Numbered from the stretch's first letter, positions 32,650 through 44,079 are shown. The stretch: 64,000 nucleotides of DNA from Ochotona curzoniae (GCF_017591425.1 NW_024466218.1:13220001-13284000); one strand, 5' to 3'. Notes: generated by a model not told the origin, from the letters alone. Numbers and translations are program-made.

Positions 32650-34900
32650 ATGTCTGGGGCAGGCCAGGGCACCTGCCCATGTGCAAATCCTGGGTTTGGT
32701 TAAATTGCACTGCCTGTGACCCACTGGTGCATCCAAAAGCTGGGACTGAGTAGCATATCTGGTTGGGCTAAACTGCAGTTCCTGCTTGCAGGTGTCACAG
32801 CAGGGAATGGGTCACATCGAGCTAGGTCACAGCATATACCAGAATGTGAATGAACCAGATCTGGAAGCATATTCTGTAGGGGACTTGTGGGCTCACGTCT
32901 GTGGGGCTGCAATACCTACTGATTTATGTAGGTAGTTGAGGTGCTGGTGGACCGAGACAGACTGGGCCACAGAACCTACCTGAAAGGAACCTGCCTGAGA
33001 GGAGGCTGGCTGGTACCAGACTGCAACACCTACCTACACATATATAAAGGCCTGGACCAAAGACAGACCATGCCAAGCAGAGCTGTTGCACCCACTGGCA
33101 TATGTGGTATCCAGGGCTGGTTGAAAAACTAGGGGTAAATCTCAGCTAGAATACAGCCTTAAATGGGGAGTATGAGAACCACGGCTGGGGTGGACCAGGT
33201 TTAGGCACAGGTCAGACAAGAGACAAGACAATGTATGGGCTGTGCCCCGCTGGGTTGCAACACCTGCCAGTGAGAGTGGAGACTATAGCTGGGCCTTGCC
33301 AGGCTGGGAAGAAGCATCTGTCAGAACTCACAAGACCCAGAGTTGGGAGGGCTTTGGAAGGGGAATTCTGGGGACTCCCAGCTAGGCTGCAGCTCCCACT
33401 AGTGAATGTGAGAGCTGAGGCTGTGGGCAGATCAGGCTGAGCAAGGCTGCAGCATCCACTGGCATGTTACAGACTGTGTCTGAGAGGAGGGCAAACTGGC
33501 CTAGTCTGCATCACCTGCTGATACTCATGAAAGCCAGAACTAGTGTGTGACAGGCCAGGCTATGCAACAGCACCTGCTGGATCACATGAGCTGGATCTGG
33601 GGCAAGAAATGGTGCACTAGGCTTTGGTACCCATTCGTGTGGGTTATGGGAGTAGGCCAGTTGAGCTAGGCTGCAGTACCTGCCTATGAATGTTGAGACC
33701 CAGGGGCCAGACATGTTGGCTTGGGCAGCAGCACCTGATGGAAGACATACAATTCCTTTCTAAGAGCAGACCTGCTAAGGCACCTTGGGTTATTCTCCTT
33801 CTATGTCAGAATGGGAGGGTGGGGGCAGCAAGCCAGACCAGGCTGGGATGCAGCATCCATAGGTATACGTGTGGGTTGGATCTGAGGGCAGGTTGGCCTG
33901 GGCCAGTCTATAGCATACACTGACTCAGAGTTACAGCCAGAAATGAGTGCAGGCTGGGCCCAGTCAGACCACAATACCTGCAAGTTCACATGAGGGCTGG
34001 TGTTGGGAGTGGGCCAGGTTGGGCTAAGTCATTGCACCCATTGGCAAGAGCTGGACTAAGGGTGGGTTGGCTGAATCAGGATGTAGCACCTGCTGCCAAA
34101 TGCCAAGACTGGGGCGGGGGAGGGGGGCAGCAGGCCATTTCAGACTGGTCTGCGGCAACCGATGGCCTGTGTAAGACCAAGGATTGGGAACAGGCCAAGT
34201 ATGGGAATCTCTCAACTTCTCTGCTGGGCCACTGCTTCCATGGCTGAGTGTGGTTGCTAGTTGGCCTGGGCTGTGCAGCCACAACATCTGACTTGGAAAA
34301 GAGCTAGAATGAGTACAGGCAAGCTGGGCTAGGCTACAGCCCCAGATGACTGGGTGCAAGTCATGTAAGGTTTGACTACAATATCCACTGGCAAGTACAA
34401 GATCCAAGGTTGGGAGCATGTCTAGCAGGGTAATTGTTGGCACTCTCCACCTAGGCTGTATGTATCACTAGGGAGCACAGGGACCAGGGCTGGTAGTAGG
34501 CCAGGCTGGACAAGGTGGAGGCACCTGTCAGCATACATGATGGCCAGGTTTGGGAGCAGATCAGCTTGGGCTGAGACACAGCACCCACAGCTGTGCATGA
34601 GAGCTACATGGAATGTTGGCTGCCTGGGTTAGGACCACAGCAGAGGCTGGCATGTGCAGGAATCAGAGCTGGAGTCAGTCCTGGTGGGAATTATTGGGGG
34701 TCCCTCCAATGATATGATGGCACCCTCTGGTAGGTGTGAGGACCAGCTCTGTGGAGGCTTGGCTGGGCTGGACCGCAGCACTAATTAGTTAAAGTGAGGT
34801 ATAGGACTCGGGTAGAAATGATTAGATGTTGCTTCCACCGATACGTACATTGGCAGGTAACAGACTAAACCTGACCTTATATTTGCTGGTGCACACAAGT
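32650..34900 (+). repeat. Minisatellite array of diverged 60-70 bp units
   Basis: A core of the form ctgcagcacctgctggc recurs about every 50-75 bases. Clear cores start near 32772, 32903, 33021, 33252, 33388, 33444, 33507, 33565, 33670, 33724, 33845, 33969, 34078 and 34375, and weaker ones fill the gaps, giving more than 30 units. Between cores each unit has a variant of 'gagagccagggctgggagcaggccaggctgggcta'-like sequence (given here only as a pattern). Some units carry an extra 'attctggggactccca' block (near 33366 and, decayed, 34440 and 34690). Units are all in one orientation and strongly diverged from each other, so the array is old. Open frames within it are by-products of the repeat. 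Confidence 0.85.
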
Positions 34901-35580
34901 CAAGTCTGAGATCGCCTCAGGTGATGTTTCGTGGGAGACTCCCCAGCTGGATCACTGAATTCAGACCCTGGTCACAGGGGGAAAGATCACAGCATGCATT
35001 GTCCTACCTTGGAGTACATGTATCCAGACTGGCTGCTGGTTCCTGTGTAGTAAAAAGCATGCCTAAATGCAGACGGGGGACATGACTGCCAGTTCATTTA
35101 AGGCAAGAGGATGTGTCAACTGCTTTGTCAGAGGAGGGCAAGCAGAACAGGTTGGACAATTCTACCGGCCAATCTTTGCAGCATGTTCCTGGATCTGTGG
35201 ATACACCAGGGTGAACTTTGTCAACCAATAGACCTTGGAAAGGTTTTCTCAACCTAGAACATTCAAATCCACAACTCCTCAGAACTATCAAGTCCATTCT
35301 AATAACACCCTTGGAACACTCTTGCCCACATTACAGTCTCTAAGGCATCATCAATAGACAGTCCTCCATGCCTGGATAATAATGTAGTTTTATAGCAAGG
35401 TGAAACCTTCACCTTTCTCCCCTACGGACATAGAAAAAAAAAAAAAGAAACATTTGTCTCACCTACCTTCCTCCGTACCTGAACCTCCCCACACTAATCA
35501 GAAAGCCTCCTGGGCACGAATCCCAATCAATTGTGTAAGTAATACTTAAAAAAATAATAAAAAATAAAGAAGGGTAAACT
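34901..35580 (+). mobile_element. 3' block of a VNTR-bearing retroelement-like insertion
   Basis: Single-copy sequence follows the array without a break and ends at an A-rich terminus ('ttaaaaaaataataaaaaat', 35546-35572), with an internal A run at 35436-35449. Array plus unique 3' block plus A-rich end is the layout of a composite retrotransposon, or of an L1 untranslated region. No ORF1 or ORF2 similarity was recognised and I found no target-site duplication, so family and status are open. Confidence 0.45.
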
Positions 35581-35784
35581 TATCCATGGTCTGTGTTCTA
35601 ATAAGACAAAAATTAGAAAAAAATGACTTGGTGAAAATGAGCTTGTATCCTGAATATCAGGACTTTTTTGGTTTATGGTTTAAAATGATGTATTACCTGA
35701 TCATTGAAACTACATAGTGAAAATCGAAAATCAAAACTGACTGTCTAATAATGCCATCTAGTTATTTCCATCTTCCATGCATTA

Positions 35785-36140
35785 CAGATTAGTGTGCTAG
35801 AGTTACTATAACAAATTATCATAAATATTGTGGCCTAAAATGATATAATTTGTTCTTCCAAGTTATGGAGGCCAGAAATCAAAATCAAATTGGCAGCCAT
35901 CAAGTTTCCCTCAAAGTCCCCCGGGCAGAGCCTGCTCTTTGATTATTTTCCCCGCCAGGTTCTAGCAACTCCTAGTTATTTTTGGTTTCTATAACTCAAC
36001 CCAGTCTCCAAAAAAATTTTCCCCCTTTGTGTCTTACAAGGACACTTCTCATTGGATTTATTTTTCACTCAAGTAATTCAGAGTTATATCTTCTTCTCAA
36101 GATCCCTGCCTTCAAATGAATCCCCCTTTCTCCCGTTGCT
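35785..36140 (-). mobile_element. MLT1-type LTR (ERVL-MaLR)
   Basis: On the plus strand the antisense MLT1 order is seen: 'attagtgtgctagagttac', 'ataacaaattatcataaat', 'gttatggaggccagaaatc', 'ttacaaggacacttctcatt'. The LTR lies on the minus strand. Its 5' end is too decayed to place. Confidence 0.7.
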
Positions 36141-36894
36141 CCTCAAATCAGGTTCTAGACCTTAAGTGTACATAGCTTCTAGATACTAAGACATGGATAG
36201 ATGTTGTGTGGGGTATCGATCAATGTCAGTACAATACCAAAAGTTTTAAATTCCTATGTGATAAATAACCCTATTTGATTTTTGCCCACCCTCCTTAAAG
36301 GATGGCTGATACAGAAAGCACCATCAAAAGGTTACATGATGAAGACAAATTATGGCAGGATGCTTGAAACTGTCACTTAAATTGTGAAGGAAATAGGGGT
36401 GTTTCTTTTGTGGGATAAAAACCTCAATCATTGCAATAGATATGTTTACATATTTTAACAAGTGTCATGGGAAAGATGGAATTTACTTCTATGACATTCG
36501 TGGAGTGGGGGCATTAAAACTATCAGTTATCAACAGAACTACCCACAAGCAGAAATAATTGCTGTAAATTGAATTGAATGCCCTACTTATGAATAATACT
36601 TATTGCATACTAACTGACCATACATAGTTAGGCACAGACTTTGTAAAGTCAGTTACAACATCTAACTGTTCTCTAAGCTGACGCAGCAGGGCTTTAAAAT
36701 CAGAATGAACTTGGGTATCTTCTTTAACTTGTCACATGTTCACTATGTAGGTATCTGAGCATTTATGATTAATAAGGACTCAGTGAGTCTTATTAAGTGT
36801 ATTTATTTACTTTAGTAGATGCCCAAGAGTCATTCCAGACCACACATATCAGCATTAAATAGAAACTTGCTAAAATAAGAATTTTCTCACAGTA
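36141..36894. other. Unassigned stretch
   Basis: No gene or repeat recognised. Weak MIR-like phrases at 36590-36770 are not sufficient for a call. Confidence 0.4.
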
Positions 36895-37182
36895 TTTGAA
36901 TACTTTGTCGTAAAGACAGAGAATATGCAGGTGGTTGGGGTAGGGTGAACTCACTTTTCTCTGGTTCATTCTCTAAAACAGCTAGTATTAAACTGGACTA
37001 AACTCAAACCAGATCTCAAACGTGAGTGAATGATACACAACTACTTGAGCCACACTCCACTACCTCCCAGACTGTGCCTTAGCAGGAAACTAAACTTGGG
37101 ACCAAACCACAACTTGGGCCCAGGGTCACTCGTACGAAATGAAGCATCCCAAGCAGCATCTTAATTCCTGTACCAAAGGCCC
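36895..37182 (-). mobile_element. Old C-SINE, full length
   Basis: 'tctctggttcattctctaaaac', 'cacaactacttgagccacac', 'gactgtgccttagcagg', 'gaagcatcccaagcagcatc' and 'taccaaaggccc' give the antisense order of the old subfamily. Confidence 0.8.
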
Positions 37183-37187
37183 ATTCC

Positions 37188-37305
37188 AGAAATGCAAATC
37201 CTTGATATCAGACCTCCTGAATCTAAATATTTGGCTATGGGATCTTACAGCATCTTTGTTCCAACCATTCCCCTAAGTTATTTTGATATACGCTGATTTA
37301 GATTA
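37188..37305 (+). mobile_element. MER5-like hAT-Charlie fragment
   Basis: 'gaaatgcaaatccttg', 'cagacctcctgaatctaa' and 'gttattttgatatacgctga' match the familiar second half of MER5-type non-autonomous hAT elements. The terminal inverted repeat is lost. Confidence 0.65.
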
Positions 37306-38126
37306 CTGTTCAATTCTTTTCCAAAGCAGGAATTTTTATTTCAGTAGTTGGAGGAGAAGGACAAAATATTCAATCAGCAACAAATCTAAAATTGAATTGA
37401 AAATGTGAACAGAGAGTCGTGGCAGGATTGCCAGAATATTCCATAGAGGCCATATTGTTCTGCATATTGTTCCTCTAAGCCTGGATAATCATGCTCAGTG
37501 ATGTATATTCACTTTAAGAGGATTCTTCAAGTGGAAAATGTTCCTGAAAGGTTTAAACACCGTGAATGATCCCAAACTCATCATTGTGTCAGGGAAGCAA
37601 GAGCCACTAAGAATACAGCCATGGAAGGAAAAATAAAAAGAGGCAAGAGTTTGGCAACCTGATGTAGATGAGTTTGAAGTTATTCCAGCTGGTGCTAACT
37701 ACACAGGAAAAAAGAACATTTTGTTTTGAATCAACATACGTTAGCAATATTTGAGAAATGTACTTTGAAAATCAAGTCTTAATATATCCAGAAAGAATGA
37801 AAAAGGAGGAAAATGGATTTAGGGACTTGGGTCCCAGAATGTTAAGAAATGTAATTATTGCCATTGATATTTTATTATGGAGAAATCACACATCCCATGT
37901 GCAGTACATATGTGTTCTAGTGTTCTACATGTGGAATAACGTAGATGCTTTAAACGTTTGAGGCGTTGCAATTACTAAGCTAGTGCATACTTTTTTAAAC
38001 CTTGGTTGATAACATTTTATTTATATTCCTGAAGCTTGTAAGGAGTGAGAACATTAAAATCCGAAACTGATTTCCAAAAGAAAATTAAGAGATTTATTAC
38101 ATATTGAGAAGTGCTTTCTTCAGGTT
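37306..38126. other. Unassigned stretch
   Basis: No repeat or gene recognised. The open frame at 37758-37961 has no known similarity. Confidence 0.45.
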
Positions 38127-38141
38127 TCAAGCAAACTTTAA

Positions 38142-38464
38142 AGATTTATTTTTTTATTATTTTTTCATTGGAAAGGCGGATATACAGAGAGGAGAGACAG
38201 AGAGGAAGATCTTCCGTCCGATGATTCACTCCCCAAGTGAGCGCAACGGCCGATACTATGCCGATCCGAAGCCAGGAGCCTCTTCCGGGTCTCCCACGCG
38301 GGTGCAGGTTCCCAAAGCTTTGGGCTGTCCTCGACTGCTTTCCCGGGCCACAGGCAGGGAGCTGGAAGGGAAGCGGGGCTGCCGGGATTAGAACCGGCGC
38401 CCATATGGGATCCCGGGCGTGCAAGGCGAGGACCTTTAACCACTTGCGCCACCGCGCCGGGCCC
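38142..38464 (-). mobile_element. Youngest C-SINE in the window, with intact pol III boxes
   Basis: Complete minus-strand SINE flanked by a perfect 15-base duplication, tcaagcaaactttaa (38127-38141 and 38465-38479). It keeps many CpG sites ('cgcgccgggccc', 'aagcggggctgccggg'), which decay fast in methylated DNA. On its own strand the B-box GGTTCTAATCC is intact (38385-38395) and an A-box-like TGGCGCAAGTGG lies at 38440-38451, the usual internal promoter of tRNA-derived SINEs. It is the best single reference copy here for the active subfamily. Confidence 0.97.
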
Positions 38465-38479
38465 TCAAGCAAACTTTAA

Positions 38480-39067
38480 CCTAGCGCCTAATTTCTGATT
38501 TATTTAGGATGCAATTTTGTTTTCAGTCTCTTCATCATAAGACTCCATTCACTGACTTCAGCTCCAGGACATAGCTATATATATATATAAATATTTGTGT
38601 GTGTGTGTTCACGTCGGGGCAGAAAGGACTTACTTGTCTGAGCTGTCTCACCGATTGGATTATCTTGAAGAGATGAAGCACATTCCTGAAGCAGGAATGG
38701 GGGGCATTGTACTGGGGTAGGTCAGTTAGGACCTAGCGTGGGAGAATAGCCTCTATAACATTCCAGTAACAGTCACATTCCTCTGTGGAAACAGAAGAAA
38801 AGTGGGGATGTTGGTGCAGCAACGGCCAACGGATAGGGACAGGTCGGGTGAGGAACGGCAAACTGTTTGAGATTTTCCTGGAAATATGTAAGTATTTAGT
38901 ATTTATTCAGTAATTATAAATTCAAAGTTGTACAAGTTAGTTCTGCCCATAAGTGTTTTGATATTTATCTGTTTTTGTTCTTTTACTTTTAAGTGGAAAT
39001 TTCATAGGTAAGCAGAAAAGTATGTAGGAACAAATAGGACAGCCACTTTGCATTTTATTGAATAATT
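38480..39067. other. Unassigned stretch with TA/TG microsatellite
   Basis: A (TA)n(TG)n run lies at 38574-38608. The rest shows no gene or repeat. Confidence 0.45.
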
Positions 39068-39083
39068 TCCAGGACATAGTTTT

Positions 39084-39361
39084 TTTAAAAAAAAGATTTA
39101 TTCATTTTTATTGAAAAGGCAAATATACAGAGAGGAAGAGCTGTCCAATGATTCACTCCCCAAACAGCTGCAACAGCCAGAGCTGAGCTGATCTGAAGCC
39201 AGGAGCCAGGAACCTCCTCTAGTTCTCCCACACAGGCACAGGGTCCCAAGGCTTTGGGCCGTCCTCAACTGCTTTCCCAGGCCACAGGCAGGGAGCTGGA
39301 AGGGAAGCAGGGCTGCTGGAATTAGAACTGGTGTCCATATGGGATCACCACTGCACTGGGC
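39084..39361 (-). mobile_element. C-SINE with perfect target-site duplication
   Basis: Flanked by tccaggacatagtttt at 39068-39083 and 39362-39377 (16 bases, perfect). Internally it lacks part of the tRNA-like head ('catatgggatcaccactgcactggg'-like joint, given in pieces: catatgggatc / accactgcactgggc), a deletion of about 30-40 bases compared with 38142-38464. Confidence 0.95.
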
Positions 39362-39377
39362 TCCAGGACATAGTTTT

Positions 39378-40049
39378 AAACTCAGACATCACAATGCGTA
39401 CAGCCTCTGAGAATACAGAGAAGGCACAGGGCACAGGATGGGCATTCTGAGATACCCACTCTTAGGCAATTACAAATTGAATGCATGTGACTTTCCTGAA
39501 CCCTTAATTCACCAGATCATCTCAATTGTGAATTAATGAACATGCAATCAACCTCTCTTCTTTCATGTCTGAGATTGTGGGTTTGTCATATCAAATACAC
39601 ACAAATGCGTTGACTATCCTTTGGAGAAGTTGATTTGGATGCAAGGCAAGGCAGAGGGGAGCTCTGCAAAAGCATGAACCTAGGGCTGCATCAGCACACT
39701 AAGCCACTGTCATTAGCAACAATCACCCACTTAGAATGCAGTCTAGCCACTACCAGAATGGAAGCATGTTCTGGAAGCATCTACCCTTCATTTGTGCACT
39801 CGCCTTATGAAAATATCTGTTAGAATCATATTCAGCCATTTTTATAATAAACATTTTGTTCATGGGTTGTACTGATGGTGGTGATGTGCACCCTAGTAGG
39901 CAGACTCTTGGATCACACGGCCTGATGGCTGTATCTTCAATCTTTTGTAATTAACAACTTTTGTTGTGTCTTCCTTGGATTCCCACTGAAGCTTAGAAAC
40001 ACATCCCTTGTGACATGAACATGATTTATAGGTGATCACTCTGTAACAG
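39378..40049. other. Unassigned stretch
   Basis: No repeat or gene recognised. The open frame at 39635-39823 has no known similarity. Confidence 0.45.
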
Positions 40050-40240
40050 GTGGGAGAATGTGCTGTAATTGATAAGACCCTGAATGGAGGGTTAGAGGAA
40101 GTCAATTTGCTTCCAAACATGCTGCAAATTAACATTGTCACTATTTCATCAGTTATGGCCACTGCTCTAGGCCTCAGTTTCCTTATCAGTAAGATAAGAA
40201 GATTGCATGAGTTGCCATACCTGATTAAACTTGAATTTGC
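40050..40240 (+). mobile_element. MIR element
   Basis: 'aggcctcagtttccttatc' followed by 'agtaagataagaagattgc' is the MIR core region. The 5' half is decayed. Confidence 0.7.
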
Positions 40241-40446
40241 ACTCTCTCATTGATGTCTCCTGTACAGTCACCACATTTTCCACCTCAATCCAAGGTTATT
40301 TTTTTTACAAGTTAATAGAATGAAAAAGGAAAGATCATACATGCATCTTGTTCCTTATCCCACACATATTAAAAAAAATACATGTTATATCAATGTGGAT
40401 ACTGAGAGTCAAGAGAATGTGTGTGTGTGCGCACGCTATGCTACAA

Positions 40447-40490
40447 TCATATGAATGTGTATATGTGTTTCTACACACATTCACATATGA
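40447..40490. other. Imperfect inverted repeat (hairpin)
   Basis: TCATATGAATGTGT (40447-40460) pairs with ACACATTCACATATGA (40475-40490) with a 2-base bulge and a 14-base loop. Lies beside TG-rich sequence. Confidence 0.7.
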
Positions 40491-40810
40491 CAGGACTTCA
40501 AAGAGTTCCTGGAAAATTGAAATAAATGATAGACTTACTTTGGTTCCATAGTAAATTTAAATATCTATATAGCTTCTCTACAGCATGTAATTTTCATGTG
40601 CATGTCTCGTACATACACAGGTAGATACATACATCCTTCTACAATTTGTCTTCTCTCTTTCTTGACTTCTATTTTGTATAACTTGAAATGAAGGCTGTTT
40701 CTTCAGCAAGTGACTTCTCTTTACTCACATATTTGCAGCTGTAGAATAGCTCTCTGTAACAGGAACTGAATGTTTCATGTATAATAGGCACTATATAGAT
40801 ACAGTCAATT
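40491..40810. other. Unassigned stretch, possible DNA-transposon scrap
   Basis: Starts with 'aggacttcaaagagttcctgg', a phrase common in mammalian interspersed DNA that I cannot assign firmly. Otherwise nothing seen. Confidence 0.35.
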
Positions 40811-41102
40811 TTTTATAGATTTATTCGTTTTTATTGGAAAGGTAGATCTTTACAGAGAGACAGAGAGAAAGGTCTCCCATCAGCAGGTTTACTCCCTAAA
40901 CAGGTGCAACAGACAGAGCCAAGCAGCTCTAATTCCAGGAGCCTGAAGCTTCCTTCGAGCCTCCTACATTGGAGTAGGGGCGTAAGGACTTGAGTCATCT
41001 TCCACTGCATTCCCAGTAGGTAATTGGCTCAGAAACTGGAGCAGTGCTGGATGCCAGCAGCACAGGTGGATGATTAGCCTGCCACGCTGCCATGCTAGCT
41101 GC
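40811..41102 (-). mobile_element. C-SINE
   Basis: 'tagatttattcgtttttattgg', 'agacagagagaaaggtctcc', 'aacaggtgcaacagacagagcc', 'ccactgcattcccag', 'ttagcctgccacgctgcc' in antisense order. Confidence 0.9.
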
Positions 41103-41599
41103 TAATCTGTTTTATAACGGAAAGCATTTTATACAAATAGGTGCTATACAGTCCATTATTTATATGGAGAATTAGGAAGTGTTACTGATTCATCTTCATG
41201 CTCAATCCAGTGGAAGGTATACCTGCTTTACTGACTGCTGTGCCCTCGCCCCAAGAAGAGTGTCTAACACTTCGAAGGAACTCTAGAAAGAAGGTTGTAA
41301 TTTAATTTGATTTAGGGACAGGAATGAAGAAAGAGGAATGTCATGAGCAGTTTGGCTTTCATAGACCCTCACTTCCCATCCAGTACATGAGGAACTAGGA
41401 TGAAGCTTTCATGATAGATTCTTGACATCCTGACCTTGGTATACCCTACTCCCCATTCCCCAGCATTTGTGTCCTGCCAAGGGACTTCCACCATGATGGA
41501 CTGCAGGGTCCTTTTTCTCCTCCTTTGTCAGATGATATCCTGTCTCTTAATGTCATCGTAGCAGAGATTTCTACCATCATCAGGAGTCGCGATGTCACT
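41103..41599. other. Unassigned stretch
   Basis: No repeat or gene recognised. Slightly GC-richer at 41360-41560. Confidence 0.45.
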
Positions 41600-41830
41600 G
41601 TCTTAAATGACTACCAGTTCTTCCAATTCATACCCCTGCTAATTATCATGGGAAAGCAGTACTGATAGCCTGAGATTGTAGACCTATGTCACTCTTTAGG
41701 AGACCTGGATGGCGTTCCAGGTTCCTGGCTTCAACCTGGTCCAGTCCCTACTAGTCAACTAGCAGATGAAGCATCAGATGGGGGATCTCACTCTGTATCT
41801 TTCTGTCTCTCTCTTTTTTTTTTTTTTTTG
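41600..41830 (+). mobile_element. Old C-SINE, 5' part decayed
   Basis: 'ctgctaattatcatggg', 'aggagacctggatggcg', 'ttcctggcttcaacctgg', 'gatgggggatctcactctg', then a T run at 41814-41829 where an A-tail would be expected, perhaps from a later event. Confidence 0.75.
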
Positions 41831-42489
41831 CTCTATCTACATCTATCTTTCTCTTTATTTTTTTCTCCATTCTATGTTTTGATGTACCAATAGTTAAATG
41901 GATAAATCTCTAATAAGGATGCTTGCACAATTCTTGAGGAAAATAAGCTGATTATACAGAATTAACGTCTCTAATATTTGTTAGAGAGAAAGGCTCCTGA
42001 AAGTGTAGCTTTTGAAACATGATTTTCTGAAATTGGAATCAGCATTCTGCCTGATCAAAATTCCCTGTGACTTCATGGGAATGCACATTTTTAATGAAAT
42101 ATATGAAACTAAATTTGACCAAGATCTCTTGACCATAAGTCAAGCAATTGGTGATTCTGCAGTCACTATGTAGTGCCCAAGTTATCTCAGGGTCATGGTT
42201 ATGGGTATTTTCACCAAGCACCTTCTTTTATATATGACATATGTTCAATAAATGTTTGTTGGTAGAAAGGACAGGTAGGAATAGACATCAATAATCATTA
42301 CATTATTGTAGGTGGATAAAGGGCTTGTAAAGAGAATGTCAGATATTTTACTGCCTACATTATCACCACAAAAAGCTTTTCGATCCTAGAGAAAATCTTT
42401 TCTTTAGAGATGGTGAAATTATTGCTTGGTATCACACAAGGAAGGTATGGCAGGGGAAGCGTGTGAACCTATGGCAGTGAGTTGCAAAG
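41831..42489. other. Unassigned stretch with MIR/L2 tail
   Basis: 'atatgttcaataaatgtttg' (about 42238-42260) is the typical tail of MIR or L2. MIR-like antisense phrases at 42330-42480 ('gatggtgaaattattgc', 'tatcacacaaggaagg') are weak. Confidence 0.4.
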
Positions 42490-42731
42490 TAGTGTTGCCA
42501 GATTAGAATACAAATGTGCAGTTAAATATAAATTTCAGATGAAGTCTGAAAATTAGAATAACTAAGTATCAGATAGATACTGAATTAGAATAAAAGTGCC
42601 CCAAATATTTAATCTGTGTGAGTGTATCTTAAATATTAAATGAGACATACTTATCCTGATCTATTATTCACTGTTTATTTGAAATTTAAAACTCAGTTGA
42701 ATATCCTGAATTTGTAAATCAGCAAACCCTA
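42490..42731. mobile_element. Palindromic non-autonomous DNA transposon (MER53-like)
   Basis: The left half ('gtgttgccagatt', 'cagttaaatataaatttcag') is answered by its reverse complement in the right half ('tttgaaatttaaaactcag', 'aatcagcaaaccc'), so the whole unit is an imperfect palindrome of about 240 bases. TA lies at both ends (42490-42491 and 42730-42731), as expected for a Tc1/mariner-type target. It resembles a well known mammalian palindromic MITE, which I believe is MER53; the name is less certain than the structure. Confidence 0.8.
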
Positions 42732-42941
42732 CTTTGTAGTCTAGCTGCCCTCCCACATTTTCTGCTCAGCCTCCATCACCTTACATGGCTGGTGTTTTAG
42801 GTACCATAGCCAGCTTATCCTTTGAGAATTTTCATGTTTCGTATGTTCTCAATACCTGTGCAAAATTCAGTTGCTTCTGATCTTTCTCCTGTTTGAACTT
42901 TCCTCTGAAAGCTCTTCCAGTTGTTCAAAAATCCATGAACT

Positions 42942-43112
42942 TGGGTGCAAGGTACTGTGGTGTAGTAAGTTAAGCCACTTCCTGGGACACCAGTACCTCA
43001 CACTGAGTCCTGGCTTCACTGCTGGCAAGTCAGCTTTCTGCTTTGCACTATGGGAGGCAGCAGCTGGTCAAGCGTCCGGGCTCCTGCTGCTCAACTGGGA
43101 AATTCAGATGCT
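42942..43112 (+). mobile_element. Old C-SINE, 5' half
   Basis: 'gtactgtggtgtagtaag', 'ttaagccacttcctggg', 'gtcctggcttcactgctgg', 'atgggaggcagcagctgg' identify the tRNA-like half. The 3' half is missing. Confidence 0.75.
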
Positions 43113-43263
43113 GTTTTAAGATTCTGCCTTTAGCTTCATGCAATGTTGCTTTTGCTGGCAGGAGGAGAGTGAACAAGTAGATTGAAGAATTGAATATCTT
43201 TCTCTCTGGTTTTTTTTTTCCCAAAAACAGAAGAAAGCAATGCAGGTATAAATCTGTGACCCT

Positions 43264-43600
43264 CAGGCCTGGAGCGGTAGCCTAGCAGCTGAAGTCTTCT
43301 CCTTGAACCTGCTGGGATCCCATGTGGGCACTGGTTCATGTCCTGGCTGCTCCACTTCCCATCCAGCTCCCTGCTTGTGGCCTGGGAAAGCAGTTGAGGA
43401 CGGCCCAAAACCTTGGGACCCTGCACCCATGTGGGAGACCCGGAGGAGGGTCTGTGTTCCTGATTTCAGATTGGCTCAGCTCTGGTCATTGAGGCTGCTT
43501 GGGATATGAATCAACAGATGAGGGATTTTCTTCTCTGTCTCTCCTCCTCTCCATATATCTGACTTTCCAAAAACAAATAAATCTTTAAAAAATAATGATA
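43264..43600 (+). mobile_element. C-SINE, complete, with target-site duplication
   Basis: Complete plus-strand element from 'aggcctggagcggtagcc' to 'aaacaaataaatctttaaa'. Flanks aaatctgtgaccct (43250-43263) and aaatctgtagccct (43601-43614) form a 14-base duplication with two mismatches. Confidence 0.95.
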
Positions 43601-43614
43601 AAATCTGTAGCCCT

Positions 43615-44079
43615 TCTCCCAAATTCAAGACCTGCAAACATAACTATCCTCTACCAGACTCAGAGTCACCTCACACTCATTCATTTGGGAACCAAAGACA
43701 TCTTCTTTGTAATTCTTCTTTGTTTCTGCTCTGAATTCCCTCACTTTAAGATGCAATAACTATTTCCCAACTCTCAGCCTTGCCAAACCTCAAAGTAACT
43801 GCAATGTCCCTCTACCCTCCTCACTGCAGCCCCTCCAATCAATTCTTCATTGCTGTGTTGTTGCTCTCCTCTCTTCCTTTTTTTTTTTCTTTAAATTAAA
43901 ACATTGCCTCAACCCATTCTTTACCTTGCCAAAGACCTGAGTCTAGATCAGTCTCACATCGGCTCATTTTCAGGCCAACGTGATTGCGTCCTGATGGCTC
44001 CACAGCTCCCTCCTCCAGGCAAGTCTGCCAAACACATGCCCAGGTTAATGTCTGTAAAACACAACGCTTTCTGACAAGA
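43615..44079. other. Unassigned CT-rich stretch
   Basis: Pyrimidine-rich with a T run at 43879-43889. Possible old L2 sequence but no decisive phrase. Confidence 0.4.

Noticed and set aside
34024..34443. 139-codon minus-strand frame and several 60-90 codon frames at 32.4-34.3 kb
   Set aside because: All lie in the minisatellite array, which keeps frames open by repetition.
38395..38440. Possible tRNA gene suggested by A- and B-box motifs near 38385-38451
   Set aside because: These are the internal promoter of a tRNA-derived SINE; no cloverleaf with an acceptor stem is present.
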